From an uncultured Lachnospiraceae bacterium (GTDB lineage: Bacteria > Bacillota > Clostridia > Lachnospirales > Lachnospiraceae): a stretch of 64,000 bases of DNA. Position numbers and translations under genes: made by a program. Positions within the stretch are counted from its first letter, which is position 1. The number at the start of each line of letters is the position of its first letter. Positions 41,564 through 50,433 of the stretch are shown piece by piece. The notes under the pieces were generated by a model. It searched no databases and was not told the origin of the DNA. It saw only the letters and a list, made by a program, of their open reading frames with translations. The DNA is taken from the NCBI GenBank assembly GCA_945919075.1, contig CAMEIX010000007.1:1-64000 (forward strand). The letters are read 5' to 3'.

Positions 41564-44500
41564 ATGGCAAAAATAAAGGTACATGAACTTGCAAAAGAAT
41601 TAGATAAGCAGAGCAAAGAGGTCCTTGCTTTTTTACAGGAAAAGGGCATTGAAGCAAAGGCTGCACAGAGTTCTGTCGAGGAAGATGCTGCTGACCTTGT
41701 ACGGAAGCATTTTGGAAAGAAGGCAGAGACCGTCAAAGAAGAAGCAGCACCTGCGAAAGATGTGGCACCTGTAAAGGAAGCAGCACCTGTGAAAGATGCG
41801 GCACCTGCCAAAGAGGAAGCAGCACCTTTGAAAGATGCGACACCTGCTAAAGAGGAAGCAGCACCTGCAAAGGCGGCAGCACCGGTAAAGAAGAAAAAGA
41901 TTATTATTGTAAGCAATTCCCAGAATTCGAGAACTCCCGGACAGCAGGGGAAACCGCAGGGAAACGGTGGAGTAAACCGTAATAACGGCCAGCCTCAGAG
42001 ACCGATGAACGGGCAGAGACCGGCTCAGAATATCCGTCCCGGACAGACCGCACCGGTACGTCCCATTAAGCCGCTTACACCGCCTTCTCCCACACCCAGT
42101 GTGCAGATGGTACCTGCCCCTCAGCCCGTAAAGCAGCATAAGGAGGCAGAAAAGCCGGTTAACACTACAGCACCGGAAACCAAGGTGGCAGAAAACATAA
42201 CGGAACAGCCCGCAAAACGCGTGGAAGCACCGGATAACCGTCCTGTTAAGAATGACCAGGAGCGTAATACGGGAAACCGTCAGGGAAATGACCAGAACCG
42301 CAATTTCGGGGATCGTCAGGGAAATGACCAGAACCGCAGTTTCGGAGACCGTCAGGAAAATGGCCAGAACCGTAACTTCGGAGACCGTCAGGGAAATGGC
42401 CAGAACCGTAACTTTGGAGACCGTCAGGGAAATGGTCAGAACCGTAACTTCGGAGACCGTCAGGGAAATGGCCAGAACCGTAACTTCGGAGACCGTCAGG
42501 GAAATGGCCAGAATCGTAATTTTGGAGACAGACCGGTAAGACCCGGATTTAATGGCAATCAGGGACAGAACCGTGGCGGCGCCGTATTTGATAAGGATAA
42601 GGCATTCGGAAACGGACAGGGCCGTGACAATCGTGGTGGTTCCAAAGATAATTTCAGAAAACCCGGACAGGGTAAGGGCTTTGCTGCCGATGCCCCTATG
42701 AAGGATGCCGAAAAGCATAGAGACGAAGAAAAGCGTCGTATCAGTCAGGAAAAAGACAAACGTAACCGCAAAGACCTGATGTACGAAGAGGAAGAACAGT
42801 TAAAGAACAAGCCCGGCAGATTTATTAAACCGGAGAAGAAGAAGGAAGAGGCGGCTGAAGAAGTAATCCGTGTCATTGTATTACCGGAAACCATTACCAT
42901 TAAGGATCTTGCGGACAAAATGAAGATCCAGTCCTCCGCCATCATCAAGAAGCTTTTCTTAGAGGGAAAAATGGTTACCGTTAACCAGGAAATTTCCTAT
43001 GAGGAAGCAGAAAATATTGCTATGGAATATGAAATCCTCTGCGAAAAAGAAGTCAAAGTGGATGTTATTGAAGAAATGCTTAAGGAAGAAGAGGAAGCAC
43101 CGGAAAACTTAAAGGAACGTCCTCCCGTTATCTGTGTAATGGGCCATGTTGACCATGGTAAGACATCCCTTCTGGACGCTATCCGAAAGACCAATGTAAC
43201 AGACAGGGAAGCGGGCGGTATTACCCAGCATATCGGTGCTTATACCGTATCCATTGACGGAAGATCCATTACCTTCTTAGATACGCCCGGACATGAGGCA
43301 TTTACCGCAATGCGTATGCGTGGCGCAAATTCCACGGATATTGCGATTCTGGTAGTTGCCGCTGACGATGGTGTAATGCCCCAGACTGTGGAGGCTATTA
43401 ACCATGCTAAGGCAGCCGGCATTGAAATTATTGTAGCAGTGAATAAGATTGATAAGCCCAGTGCCAATGTTGACCGTGTAAAGCAGGAACTTACGGAATA
43501 TGAACTGATTCCGGTAGACTGGGGCGGAACAACGGAATTTGTACCGGTATCCGCAAAGTCCGGAGAGGGTATTGAAGACCTTTTAGAGACCATTCTTTTA
43601 TCTGCTGATATTCTGGAATTAAAATCCAATCCGGACAGACGTGCAAGAGGTCTTGTAATTGAAGCCGAGCTGGATAAGGGACGCGGACCGGTTGCTACTG
43701 TTTTAGTACAGAAGGGTACTCTTCATGTGGGTGATTTTATCTCCGCCGGTGCCAGCCATGGTAAAGTACGTGCCATGATTGACGATAAGGGCAGAAGAGT
43801 GAAAGAGGCAACTCCTTCCACTCCGGTAGAAATTTTAGGTTTAAGTGATGTTCCCAGTGCGGGAGAAGTTTTCCTGGCACATGAAAATGATAAGACGGCA
43901 AAAACCTTTGCAGAAACTTATATGACCCAGAATAAAGAGAAGAAACTGGAAGAAACTAAGAGTAAGATGTCTCTGGATGATCTGTTCTCCCAGATTCAGG
44001 AGGGTAATCTTAAGGAACTGAACCTGATTGTCAAAGCAGACGTACAGGGTAGTGTGGAAGCGGTTAAGCAGAGTCTGTTAAAGCTCTCTAACGAAGAGGT
44101 TGTGGTAAAATGTATCCACGGCGGCGTAGGTGCCATTAATGAATCCGACGTTATGTTAGCAAGCGCAAGTTCCGCAATTATCATTGGATTTAACGTCCGC
44201 CCTGATGCTACGGCAAAGGCAATCAGTGAAAGAGAAGGCGTGGATGTCCGGCTTTACAAGGTTATTTACCAGGCAATCGAGGATATCGAAGCCGCAATGA
44301 AGGGTATGTTAGATCCGGTATTTGAGGAAAAGGTTATCGGTCATGCAGAAGTACGCCAGATTTTCAAAGCAAGTGCGGTTGGAAACATTGCAGGTTCCTA
44401 TGTGCTTGACGGCGTATTCCAGAGGGGCTGCAAGGTCCGCATCACCAGAGAAGGTGAGCAGATCTTTGAAGGTAATCTGGCATCCCTCAAGAGATTCAAG

Positions 44501-44617
44501 GATGATGTAAAGGAAGTTAAGGCAGGATTTGAATGCGGTCTTGTATTCGAAGGCTTTGACAAGATGCAGGAACTGGACATCGTGGAAGCTTATATCATGG
44601 TTGAGGTTCCCAGATAG
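41564..44617 (+). CDS. infB: Translation initiation factor IF-2
   Basis: A 1017-residue GTPase that places initiator tRNA on the 30S subunit. The N-terminal 400 residues are poorly conserved: an Ala/Pro/Lys repeat ([13 protein letters not shown]) followed by a Gln/Asn/Arg-rich repeat region (about 239-322). The conserved part starts near 440 with [21 protein letters not shown] (IF-2N). The GTPase G1 is GHVDHGKTS near 526, G3 is DTPGHEAF and G4 is NKID. Domain IV ends [12 protein letters not shown]. The expanded N-terminal repeats are the unusual part. AGGAGG precedes ATG 41564. Confidence 0.95.
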   Translation: MAKIKVHELAKELDKQSKEVLAFLQEKGIEAKAAQSSVEEDAADLVRKHFGKKAETVKEEAAPAKDVAPVKEAAPVKDAAPAKEEAAPLKDATPAKEEAAPAKAAAPVKKKKIIIVSNSQNSRTPGQQGKPQGNGGVNRNNGQPQRPMNGQRPAQNIRPGQTAPVRPIKPLTPPSPTPSVQMVPAPQPVKQHKEAEKPVNTTAPETKVAENITEQPAKRVEAPDNRPVKNDQERNTGNRQGNDQNRNFGDRQGNDQNRSFGDRQENGQNRNFGDRQGNGQNRNFGDRQGNGQNRNFGDRQGNGQNRNFGDRQGNGQNRNFGDRPVRPGFNGNQGQNRGGAVFDKDKAFGNGQGRDNRGGSKDNFRKPGQGKGFAADAPMKDAEKHRDEEKRRISQEKDKRNRKDLMYEEEEQLKNKPGRFIKPEKKKEEAAEEVIRVIVLPETITIKDLADKMKIQSSAIIKKLFLEGKMVTVNQEISYEEAENIAMEYEILCEKEVKVDVIEEMLKEEEEAPENLKERPPVICVMGHVDHGKTSLLDAIRKTNVTDREAGGITQHIGAYTVSIDGRSITFLDTPGHEAFTAMRMRGANSTDIAILVVAADDGVMPQTVEAINHAKAAGIEIIVAVNKIDKPSANVDRVKQELTEYELIPVDWGGTTEFVPVSAKSGEGIEDLLETILLSADILELKSNPDRRARGLVIEAELDKGRGPVATVLVQKGTLHVGDFISAGASHGKVRAMIDDKGRRVKEATPSTPVEILGLSDVPSAGEVFLAHENDKTAKTFAETYMTQNKEKKLEETKSKMSLDDLFSQIQEGNLKELNLIVKADVQGSVEAVKQSLLKLSNEEVVVKCIHGGVGAINESDVMLASASSAIIIGFNVRPDATAKAISEREGVDVRLYKVIYQAIEDIEAAMKGMLDPVFEEKVIGHAEVRQIFKASAVGNIAGSYVLDGVFQRGCKVRITREGEQIFEGNLASLKRFKDDVKEVKAGFECGLVFEGFDKMQELDIVEAYIMVEVPR
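42278..42529 (+). repeat. Seven 36-bp tandem repeats in infB
   Basis: Units beginning CGTCAGGGAAATG start at 42278, 42314, 42350, 42386, 42422, 42458 and 42494. They are in frame and encode a 12-residue unit with core [12 protein letters not shown]. Copies 4-6 are nearly identical at the DNA level, implying recent expansion, whereas the first two use GACCAG in place of GGCCAG. Confidence 0.95.
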
Positions 44618-44619
44618 TA

Positions 44620-44647
44620 TGTGAACTGTATGTTGTGATGGTTCACA
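44620..44647 (+). other. Inverted repeat between infB and rbfA
   Basis: TGTGAAC (44620-44626) and GTTCACA (44641-44647) form a perfect 7-base inverted repeat with a 14-base spacer. There is no T run, so it may serve as an RNA processing or stability hairpin in the operon. Confidence 0.5.
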
Positions 44648-44694
44648 ATACATCGCAGATTACAAAGTGTATCATCAGTAAGAGGTAGTAATAA

Positions 44695-45099
44695 ATGAGA
44701 AAAAACAGCGTGAAAAATACCCGTGTTAACGGGGAAGTGCAACGCGTTCTGGCAGAGATTATCCGGGGAGAAATTAAGGATCCCCGGATACATCCGTTTA
44801 CCAGCGTAGTTGCAGTGGAAGTGGCTCCCGACCTAAAGACATGCAAGGCATGGATCAGTGTATTGGGAGACGAGCAGGCAAGAACGGATACCTACAAGGG
44901 CTTAAAGAGCGCGGAAGGATATATCAAAAACCAGCTTGCAAAAAAAATCAATTTGAGAAACACACCGGAAATTACGTTTATCATGGATCAGTCCATTGAG
45001 TACGGTGTGAACATGAGCAAAAAGATCGATGAAGTCATGGAAGGGATCAGCAGGGATTCTGAGGAGAACGGAAATGAGGAAATAAGTAACGAGGATTAA
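44695..45099 (+). CDS. rbfA: Ribosome-binding factor A
   Basis: A 134-residue KH-fold protein that helps mature the 17S rRNA end in the 30S subunit. It has RVNGEVQRVLAEIIRGEIKDPRI near the start, then VSVVAVEVAPDLKTCKAWISVLG and RNTPEITFIMDQSIEYGVNM. It ends in a glutamate-rich tail. AGAGG lies before ATG 44695. The stop is 1 base from the nrnA start. Confidence 0.93.
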   Translation: MRKNSVKNTRVNGEVQRVLAEIIRGEIKDPRIHPFTSVVAVEVAPDLKTCKAWISVLGDEQARTDTYKGLKSAEGYIKNQLAKKINLRNTPEITFIMDQSIEYGVNMSKKIDEVMEGISRDSEENGNEEISNED

Positions 45100-45100
45100 G

Positions 45101-46063
45101 ATGAATGTAAGACAGGAATGTGCCGATGCAAAAAGTATCGGTATCAGTGCGCATATCCGCCCGGATGGTGATGCCATCGGTTCTACCATGGCGTTGTATC
45201 TGTATCTGAAAAAGATTTTTCCGGAGAAGGAAATCCTTCTTTATCTGGAAAATATTCCCGGTGGATTTGAACATTTAAAATATCTTGGGGATATCCGGAC
45301 GGACTTTGATTATGAAGGCAGTTTTGATGTTTTTTTTGCCCTGGATACCGTAAGTGACAGAATGGGCAAGGCTGAACCGTATTTTGACGGTGCAGTCAAA
45401 AAGATTAATATTGACCATCATATCAGTAATGCCGGAGGATGTGGAGATGTAAATCTGGTGGTTCCGGACAGCAGTTCCACGGCGGAGGTGATTTACTCCC
45501 TGATTGAGGAGGAAATGATGGACGTGGATATTGCCACGGCTATTTATACCGGCATCATACATGATACCGGGGTATTCCAGTATTCCAATACCAGCCCTCA
45601 CACCATGGAAGTAGTAGCAAAACTTCTGACATTTGGATTCCCATTCCACAAGATTATTGAAGAAAGCTTTTATCAGAAGAGTTATCTGCAGACCCAGATT
45701 ATGGGAAGGGCACTTTTGGAGAGTGTCCGCTTTATGGACGGGAGATGCGTTTTTTCTTGCGTGGACCGACAGAAGATGGAATTTTACGGTGCCGTACCCT
45801 CCGATTTGGACGGCATTGTCAATCAGCTTCGGAATATCCGAGGCATTGAGTGTGCCATCTTTTTATATGAAACAGAGCCTCTTAGGTATAAGGTGAGCCT
45901 TCGCACCACGGAAAAGGTGGATGCTTCCAAAGTGGCAGCTTTCTTTGGCGGAGGCGGACACATGCGTGCGGCAGGCTGCGTATTAAACGGAACCGTGCAT
46001 GATGTGATTAATAATCTTTCTGCCCGGATAGCTCTGCAGTTAAAGGATGAAGAGGATGTATAA
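45101..46063 (+). CDS. nrnA: Bifunctional oligoribonuclease/PAP phosphatase NrnA
   Basis: A 320-residue DHH-DHHA1 phosphoesterase that degrades short RNA and pAp. The metal site is ISAHIRPDGDAIGSTMAL, FFALDTVSDRMG and NIDHHISNAGGCG, with HDTGVFQYSNT in the middle and the DHHA1 RNA-binding motif GGGGHMRAAGC near the end. It overlaps truB by 8 bases, the standard arrangement in this operon. Confidence 0.93.
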   Translation: MNVRQECADAKSIGISAHIRPDGDAIGSTMALYLYLKKIFPEKEILLYLENIPGGFEHLKYLGDIRTDFDYEGSFDVFFALDTVSDRMGKAEPYFDGAVKKINIDHHISNAGGCGDVNLVVPDSSSTAEVIYSLIEEEMMDVDIATAIYTGIIHDTGVFQYSNTSPHTMEVVAKLLTFGFPFHKIIEESFYQKSYLQTQIMGRALLESVRFMDGRCVFSCVDRQKMEFYGAVPSDLDGIVNQLRNIRGIECAIFLYETEPLRYKVSLRTTEKVDASKVAAFFGGGGHMRAAGCVLNGTVHDVINNLSARIALQLKDEEDV

Positions 46064-46967
46064 CGGAATCATTAACATAAGAAAAGAAAAGGGATTTACT
46101 TCTCATGATGTAGTGGCCAAAATGAGAGGAATCTTAAGGCAGAAGAAAATCGGTCATACCGGTACCCTGGACCCGGATGCCACAGGGGTTCTTCCGGTCT
46201 GTCTGGGAAATGCCACAAAGCTTTGTGACATGCTTACCGGGCACGAGAAAGAATACATTGCAACCTTAAAACTCGGTATTACCACCACAACCCAGGATAT
46301 TTCGGGAGAGGTGCTTACCGAGAAGGAGGTTTCGATATCGGAGGAGGAAATCCACAGTGTAATTGCTTCTTTTATCGGAGAGCAGGAACAGATTCCTCCC
46401 ATGTATTCCGCCATTAAAATTGACGGAAAGCGACTGTATGAGCTGGCCAGAAGCGGAAAGGAAGTAGAGCGGAAACCACGCCCCGTAACCTTTTACGAGA
46501 TAGAGGTTCTTTCCGTGGACATGCCCTGTCTGACGATCCGGGTACTTTGTTCGAAAGGAACCTATATCCGTACCCTCTGTCATGATATCGGACAAAAGGC
46601 AGGCTGCGGAGCAGTGATGACAGCATTGGAACGCACCCGTTCAGGCAGTTTTGACATCAGTACGGCCATCACCTTGCAGGAACTGGAAAAACTGCGTGAT
46701 GAGGATGGGATTGACCGGGTGTTAATTCCCACCAGAGAGATGTTTGCCGATTTGAAGGACGAATATGTATCGGAAAAATATCTTAAGCAGGTAAAGAACG
46801 GCAATGCATTTCCGCCCGGAAACGGAGGGAAAAAGGAAATTTATGCAGATGGAGAAAAGGTTCGGGTTTTAGATAAAACCGGAATTTTTTACGGTGTGTA
46901 TGTATTTGATGGGGACAGGGGAATCCTAAAACCCTACAAAATGTTTTTTGACGGAGAAAACGAATGA
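46056..46967 (+). CDS. truB: tRNA pseudouridine(55) synthase
   Basis: A 303-residue enzyme that makes pseudouridine 55 in the T loop. It has NGIINIRKEKGFTSHDVV, the catalytic loop KIGHTGTLDPDATGVLP with its Asp, and KEYIATLKLGITTTTQD, YELAR, and a C-terminal PUA-like domain with AFPPGNGGK. ATG 46056 lies after AAAGG. An in-frame ATG at 46047 would add three residues. The start overlaps nrnA and the stop overlaps ribF. Confidence 0.93.
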   Translation: MYNGIINIRKEKGFTSHDVVAKMRGILRQKKIGHTGTLDPDATGVLPVCLGNATKLCDMLTGHEKEYIATLKLGITTTTQDISGEVLTEKEVSISEEEIHSVIASFIGEQEQIPPMYSAIKIDGKRLYELARSGKEVERKPRPVTFYEIEVLSVDMPCLTIRVLCSKGTYIRTLCHDIGQKAGCGAVMTALERTRSGSFDISTAITLQELEKLRDEDGIDRVLIPTREMFADLKDEYVSEKYLKQVKNGNAFPPGNGGKKEIYADGEKVRVLDKTGIFYGVYVFDGDRGILKPYKMFFDGENE

Positions 46968-47884
46968 AAGTCATTTCAGAAACGACGGATTTTTGTATAC
47001 AGGAAGAAACAGCGGTTGCCATCGGGAAATTTGATGGCGTGCATATCGGTCACAGAAGACTGATTGAGGAAATTCTAAAGGAACAGGAAAAAGGAAGAAA
47101 AGCCTGCATTTTCACTTTTGACATTTCTCCTTCTGCCCTCTTTGGAAATCCGGATGAAAAACTTTTAACGCTCCGTGAGGAGAAGCGGAGAATTTTTGAA
47201 AGTCTGGGTATCGATATTCTGATTGAATATCCTCTGACAAGAACAACGGCGGCTATACCGCCGGAGTTATTCATAGAAGAGATTTTGGCTAAGAAGTTAA
47301 ATACCAAACTGGTTGCGGCAGGAGAAGACCTGTCCTTCGGAGCAGGAGGAAAGGGCAATGCCGAACTGTTGAGGAAAATGGCCCCTCTATATGGTATGGA
47401 GGTTGCTATTATCGAAAAAATTAAACTGGATGACGAGGAGGTCAGTTCCACCTATGTCCGGGAAACCGTGGAGAAGGGGGATATGATTCTGGCAGAGACA
47501 CTGTTGGAGGAACCTTATTTTGTTACCGGAACGGTGGTTCACGGAAGGGCACTGGCAAGAAGTCTCGGTATGCCCACCCTCAACATCATTCCGGACAAAA
47601 AGAAACTGCTTCCCCCCTGCGGCGTATATTATGCGGGGGTCAGGCTTCGTAACCGCTATTATCAGGCAATCTGCAATGTGGGATATAAACCTACGGTGGA
47701 GCAGGCCGAACCCGTTCTTATGGTAGAAAGTCATCTGTATGATTTTTCGGATAATGCCTACGGTGAGGAAATTGAGGTATTTCTGTATGCTTTTAAAAGG
47801 CGGGAAGAGAAATTTGAAAGTGTGGAAGCTTTAAAGGAGCAGATGGAGGAAGATATCGCAGCAGGAAGGCTTTACGAGCGGTGA
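46964..47884 (+). CDS. ribF: Bifunctional riboflavin kinase/FAD synthetase
   Basis: A 306-residue enzyme that turns riboflavin into FMN and then FAD. The N-terminal adenylyltransferase has VAIGKFDGVHIGHRRLIEEIL and VSSTYVRETVEKGD. The C-terminal kinase has GTVVHGRALARSLGMPTLNI and CNVGYKPTVE, with the Asn/Thr ligands. ATGA overlap with truB shows coupling. It ends the translation operon; a promoter follows within 31 bases. Confidence 0.95.
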   Translation: MKVISETTDFCIQEETAVAIGKFDGVHIGHRRLIEEILKEQEKGRKACIFTFDISPSALFGNPDEKLLTLREEKRRIFESLGIDILIEYPLTRTTAAIPPELFIEEILAKKLNTKLVAAGEDLSFGAGGKGNAELLRKMAPLYGMEVAIIEKIKLDDEEVSSTYVRETVEKGDMILAETLLEEPYFVTGTVVHGRALARSLGMPTLNIIPDKKKLLPPCGVYYAGVRLRNRYYQAICNVGYKPTVEQAEPVLMVESHLYDFSDNAYGEEIEVFLYAFKRREEKFESVEALKEQMEEDIAAGRLYER

Positions 47885-47914
47885 TTGTTATTTATTAAAC
47901 TTTCTTTAAGGCGG

Positions 47915-47944
47915 TTGACAACGGGCTTTGTGAATTGCTATAAT
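47915..47944 (+). promoter_or_regulatory. Promoter of the NlpC/P60 gene
   Basis: TTGACA (47915-47920) and TATAAT (47939-47944) are both consensus, with an 18-base spacer, 55 bases before the start. This predicts strong, possibly constitutive expression. Confidence 0.92.
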
Positions 47945-47999
47945 GATTTTGTAACAATTTCGTAATATTTTCAACGGCTTAGATATGAGGTTTTAATAG

Positions 48000-49046
48000 A
48001 TGAAAAGCAAATTTGTAAATAGATTATTTTTGTCTGCCTGTGCTGTGGCAGCGGCATTTTGTGTGAATGGGCAGCAGGTGAATGCAAAGACAGGCGTATC
48101 CTTAGGGGATATTTTACCCTCCGACGGGGCAGTGTTTAATCTGGATCTGAATAAGGAAAACTGTATGATTATGGCGAAGACGGCAGAGGGCTCTAAGTGG
48201 GGCTACACCAATCTGGGGATTGCCAAGGTGGAAAGTGGTAATCTCAATGTCCGTGCCATTCCCGGAACGGACGGAAAACTGGTGGGAAAAATGCCTAAGG
48301 GCTCTGCCTGTGAGATTCTGGAGATGACGGAGGAAAAGGATTGGGCACATATTAAATCCGGAGAAGTGGACGGATATGTCAGTGCCGAATTCCTCTATAT
48401 GGGCGCAGATGCCAGCATGAAGGCAACGGAACTGGTAAGACCGGTGGCAACCGTCACCGCAGATTACCTTAAGGTTCGGGATGAGGCTTCCATAGACAGT
48501 GCCGTGTTAACTTCCGTTCCCAAAGGGGAAGAGATGGAAGTGGTGGAAGTATTAGATGGCTGGGTAAAGGTTTCCATAGATGGAGATGATGCTTACGTTT
48601 CCGCAGAATATGTTACCGTAGAGGAAAAACTGGATACGGCGGTAACCATGAGTGAACTATTGTACGGACAGGGTGTTTCCGATCTCCGTGTGGATATTGT
48701 GGAATATGCAAAACAGTTTTTGGGCAACCGTTACGTTTATGGCGGTACCAGCCTGACAAAGGGCGTGGACTGCTCCGGATTTACCATGCAGGTTTATAAA
48801 CATTTCGGCATTAAGCTTTCCCACTCTTCACGGGCACAGGCCAATGAAGGACGCAAGATTAAAGCCAGCGAACTGCAGCCGGGAGATTTGATTTTCTATG
48901 CTGACAGTAAGGGAACCATTAACCACGTTACCATGTATATCGGAGGAGGCAAGGTAATCCATGCATCCAGTCCCAAGACCGGTATTAAGATATCCAATTA
49001 TACCTACCGGACTCCCGTAAAGTATGTAAGCATCCTGAGAGATTAA
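48000..49046 (+). CDS. Secreted SH3/NlpC-P60 cell-wall hydrolase
   Basis: A 348-residue exported peptidoglycan hydrolase. A signal peptide (about 1-30, ending VNAKT) is followed by two SH3b domains (about 70-125, GNLNVRAIPGTDGKLVGKM, and 145-195, ADYLKVRDEAS) and an NlpC/P60 domain (235-348). The catalytic Cys is in VDCSGFTMQVY near 258, with His in INHVTMYIGGGKVIHASS. It likely cuts stem peptides between D-Glu and the diamino acid. The upstream promoter is very strong. Confidence 0.92.
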   Translation: MKSKFVNRLFLSACAVAAAFCVNGQQVNAKTGVSLGDILPSDGAVFNLDLNKENCMIMAKTAEGSKWGYTNLGIAKVESGNLNVRAIPGTDGKLVGKMPKGSACEILEMTEEKDWAHIKSGEVDGYVSAEFLYMGADASMKATELVRPVATVTADYLKVRDEASIDSAVLTSVPKGEEMEVVEVLDGWVKVSIDGDDAYVSAEYVTVEEKLDTAVTMSELLYGQGVSDLRVDIVEYAKQFLGNRYVYGGTSLTKGVDCSGFTMQVYKHFGIKLSHSSRAQANEGRKIKASELQPGDLIFYADSKGTINHVTMYIGGGKVIHASSPKTGIKISNYTYRTPVKYVSILRD

Positions 49047-49130
49047 ACGGTAGGATGTAGCAAGATGGCGTGTATCACTGTGGATACAGGGCGACATCAT
49101 ATCAACGTATGAGAACATAAAAGAGGAATT

Positions 49131-49484
49131 ATGGAAGAGAATCAGAATGGATTTATCCGCTTAAGCAAAGAAGTGAAAGATGAAATTGATGAAACTATGC
49201 CTCCCGAGGAGGAAATGCAGGATCTGGCAGAGTTTTTCAAGGTATTTGGCGACGCTACCAGATTGAAAATTCTGTATGCTCTTAAATATTCGGAGATGTG
49301 TGTTCTTGACATTGCCAACCTTCTTAAAATGAATCAGTCTGCCATTTCCCATCAGCTTCGGGTATTGAAGCAGATGGATCTGGTGAAGAACCGCAGGGAC
49401 GGCAAAACCATATTTTACGCACTTGCGGATGATCATATCCTGACCATATTCAGTCAGGGCCTTGATCACATTGAGGAAGAATAG
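49131..49484 (+). CDS. ArsR/SmtB metal-sensing repressor
   Basis: A 117-residue winged helix of the SmtB/CzrA type. The fold is clear (FFKVFGDATRLKILYAL, MCVLDIANLL, NQSAISHQLRVLKQ, and wing RRDGKTIFYAL). The C-terminal helix DDHILTIFSQGLDHIEEE carries the alpha-5 metal-site pattern Asp/His...His/Glu that binds Zn, Co or Cd. It is probably the regulator of the P-type ATPase on the other strand, whose promoter holds a matching SmtB-type operator at 52795-52818. The nucleotidyltransferase-like gene now lies between them. Confidence 0.88.
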   Translation: MEENQNGFIRLSKEVKDEIDETMPPEEEMQDLAEFFKVFGDATRLKILYALKYSEMCVLDIANLLKMNQSAISHQLRVLKQMDLVKNRRDGKTIFYALADDHILTIFSQGLDHIEEE

Positions 49485-49555
49485 GGGAATTGAAAGGGAT
49501 GAATCATGGGATTTGTCCCTTTTTAACTTTTTTATAAATAAAGAGTAGGGAAAAT

Positions 49556-50380
49556 ATGGAGATTAGTAGAGACATTATTAAAAGAGAATTGGATAATTTT
49601 ATTAACAATATTTTTTTGTTACCAGAAATTAATTGTGTCAAGATTCGTGACGTAGTTATTAAAAAAGGTGCGAAACGCAAAAAAGAATTAGAAGAAGCAA
49701 TGGATAAGAGCTATCATGATTGCTATAGTGATGTGGATTTGTCTGTAGTAGTTAACATTTCTCCGAAAGATATCATAAGCCCTACAGAATATATGAAGAA
49801 TATTGTAAGATTCGGTATCCATACAGATAAGTGTCTTGGGTTTTGTTTCGTTGAGGAAAACAGCATGTATCGCATTGTTTTAAAAAACGGAATGCGATAT
49901 GATTTTGGATTTGAATTTGAATATAATGATACAGCAGAATTTATTACGCTACAGTCTAAAGAAGACGAATGGAATAACCCTGATTGGGCAATCGAAAATG
50001 TGAATCGTTTTTGGTTTATCCAGATTCAGGCATTAGGAAAGCTTTATAGAAAAGACTTTTTAATTAGCGATCATCTTGCAAACATGAATCTTAACGAGAC
50101 TTTAGTACAACAAATGGTATTGAGAGATATGGAGTATGGAACGAATCATCATCGATACGGATACGAGGAACAAATTGCTTATATGAGTAACAAGCATAAA
50201 TGTCCTATAAAATCAGATAATAAATATTTCAATATAATCGCAGATAAAATATATTGTGCAGCGTTGACATATGACGAACTAACTCTATTATTTTATCCTG
50301 AATACAAGACAAGATGTTCAGATTTCATGGAGATATGGAAATGTTACGAACTTGGAAAAAAGCACCCATCCGTTTACTAA
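49556..50380 (+). CDS. Nucleotidyltransferase-like protein on an AT-rich insert
   Basis: A 274-residue protein with a possible polymerase-beta-type nucleotidyltransferase site: YSDVDLSVVVNI gives the paired acids and YDFGFEFEY a third acidic strand. The overall look resembles aminoglycoside 6-adenylyltransferase-like proteins, with a C-terminal helical region (FWFIQIQALGKLYRKDFL and EEQIAYMSNKH). The drug or substrate is unknown. Codon use is plainly more AT-rich than the flanking ArsR and ATPase genes, which suggests recent transfer. AGTAGGGAAAAT precedes the start. The stop overlaps a terminator hairpin. Confidence 0.6.
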   Translation: MEISRDIIKRELDNFINNIFLLPEINCVKIRDVVIKKGAKRKKELEEAMDKSYHDCYSDVDLSVVVNISPKDIISPTEYMKNIVRFGIHTDKCLGFCFVEENSMYRIVLKNGMRYDFGFEFEYNDTAEFITLQSKEDEWNNPDWAIENVNRFWFIQIQALGKLYRKDFLISDHLANMNLNETLVQQMVLRDMEYGTNHHRYGYEEQIAYMSNKHKCPIKSDNKYFNIIADKIYCAALTYDELTLLFYPEYKTRCSDFMEIWKCYELGKKHPSVY

Positions 50381-50393
50381 AAACGGACGGGTG
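50363..50393. terminator. Terminator between convergent genes
   Basis: CACCCATCCGTTT (50363-50375) and AAACGGACGGGTG (50381-50393) form a 13-base stem with one mismatch. The stop codon of the nucleotidyltransferase-like gene lies in the loop. Both genes converge here. Confidence 0.75.
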
Positions 50394-50433
50394 TATTGCT
50401 TTTATAAGGTATTTGTTAACAACGTAATAATTT

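Noticed and set aside
42278..42529. Tandem repeats considered as a CRISPR or phage feature
   Set aside because: They are 36-bp units, contiguous and in frame with IF-2.
41633..42718. 361-codon minus-strand open frame
   Set aside because: It is antisense to the repetitive N-terminal region of infB; the in-frame repeats explain it.
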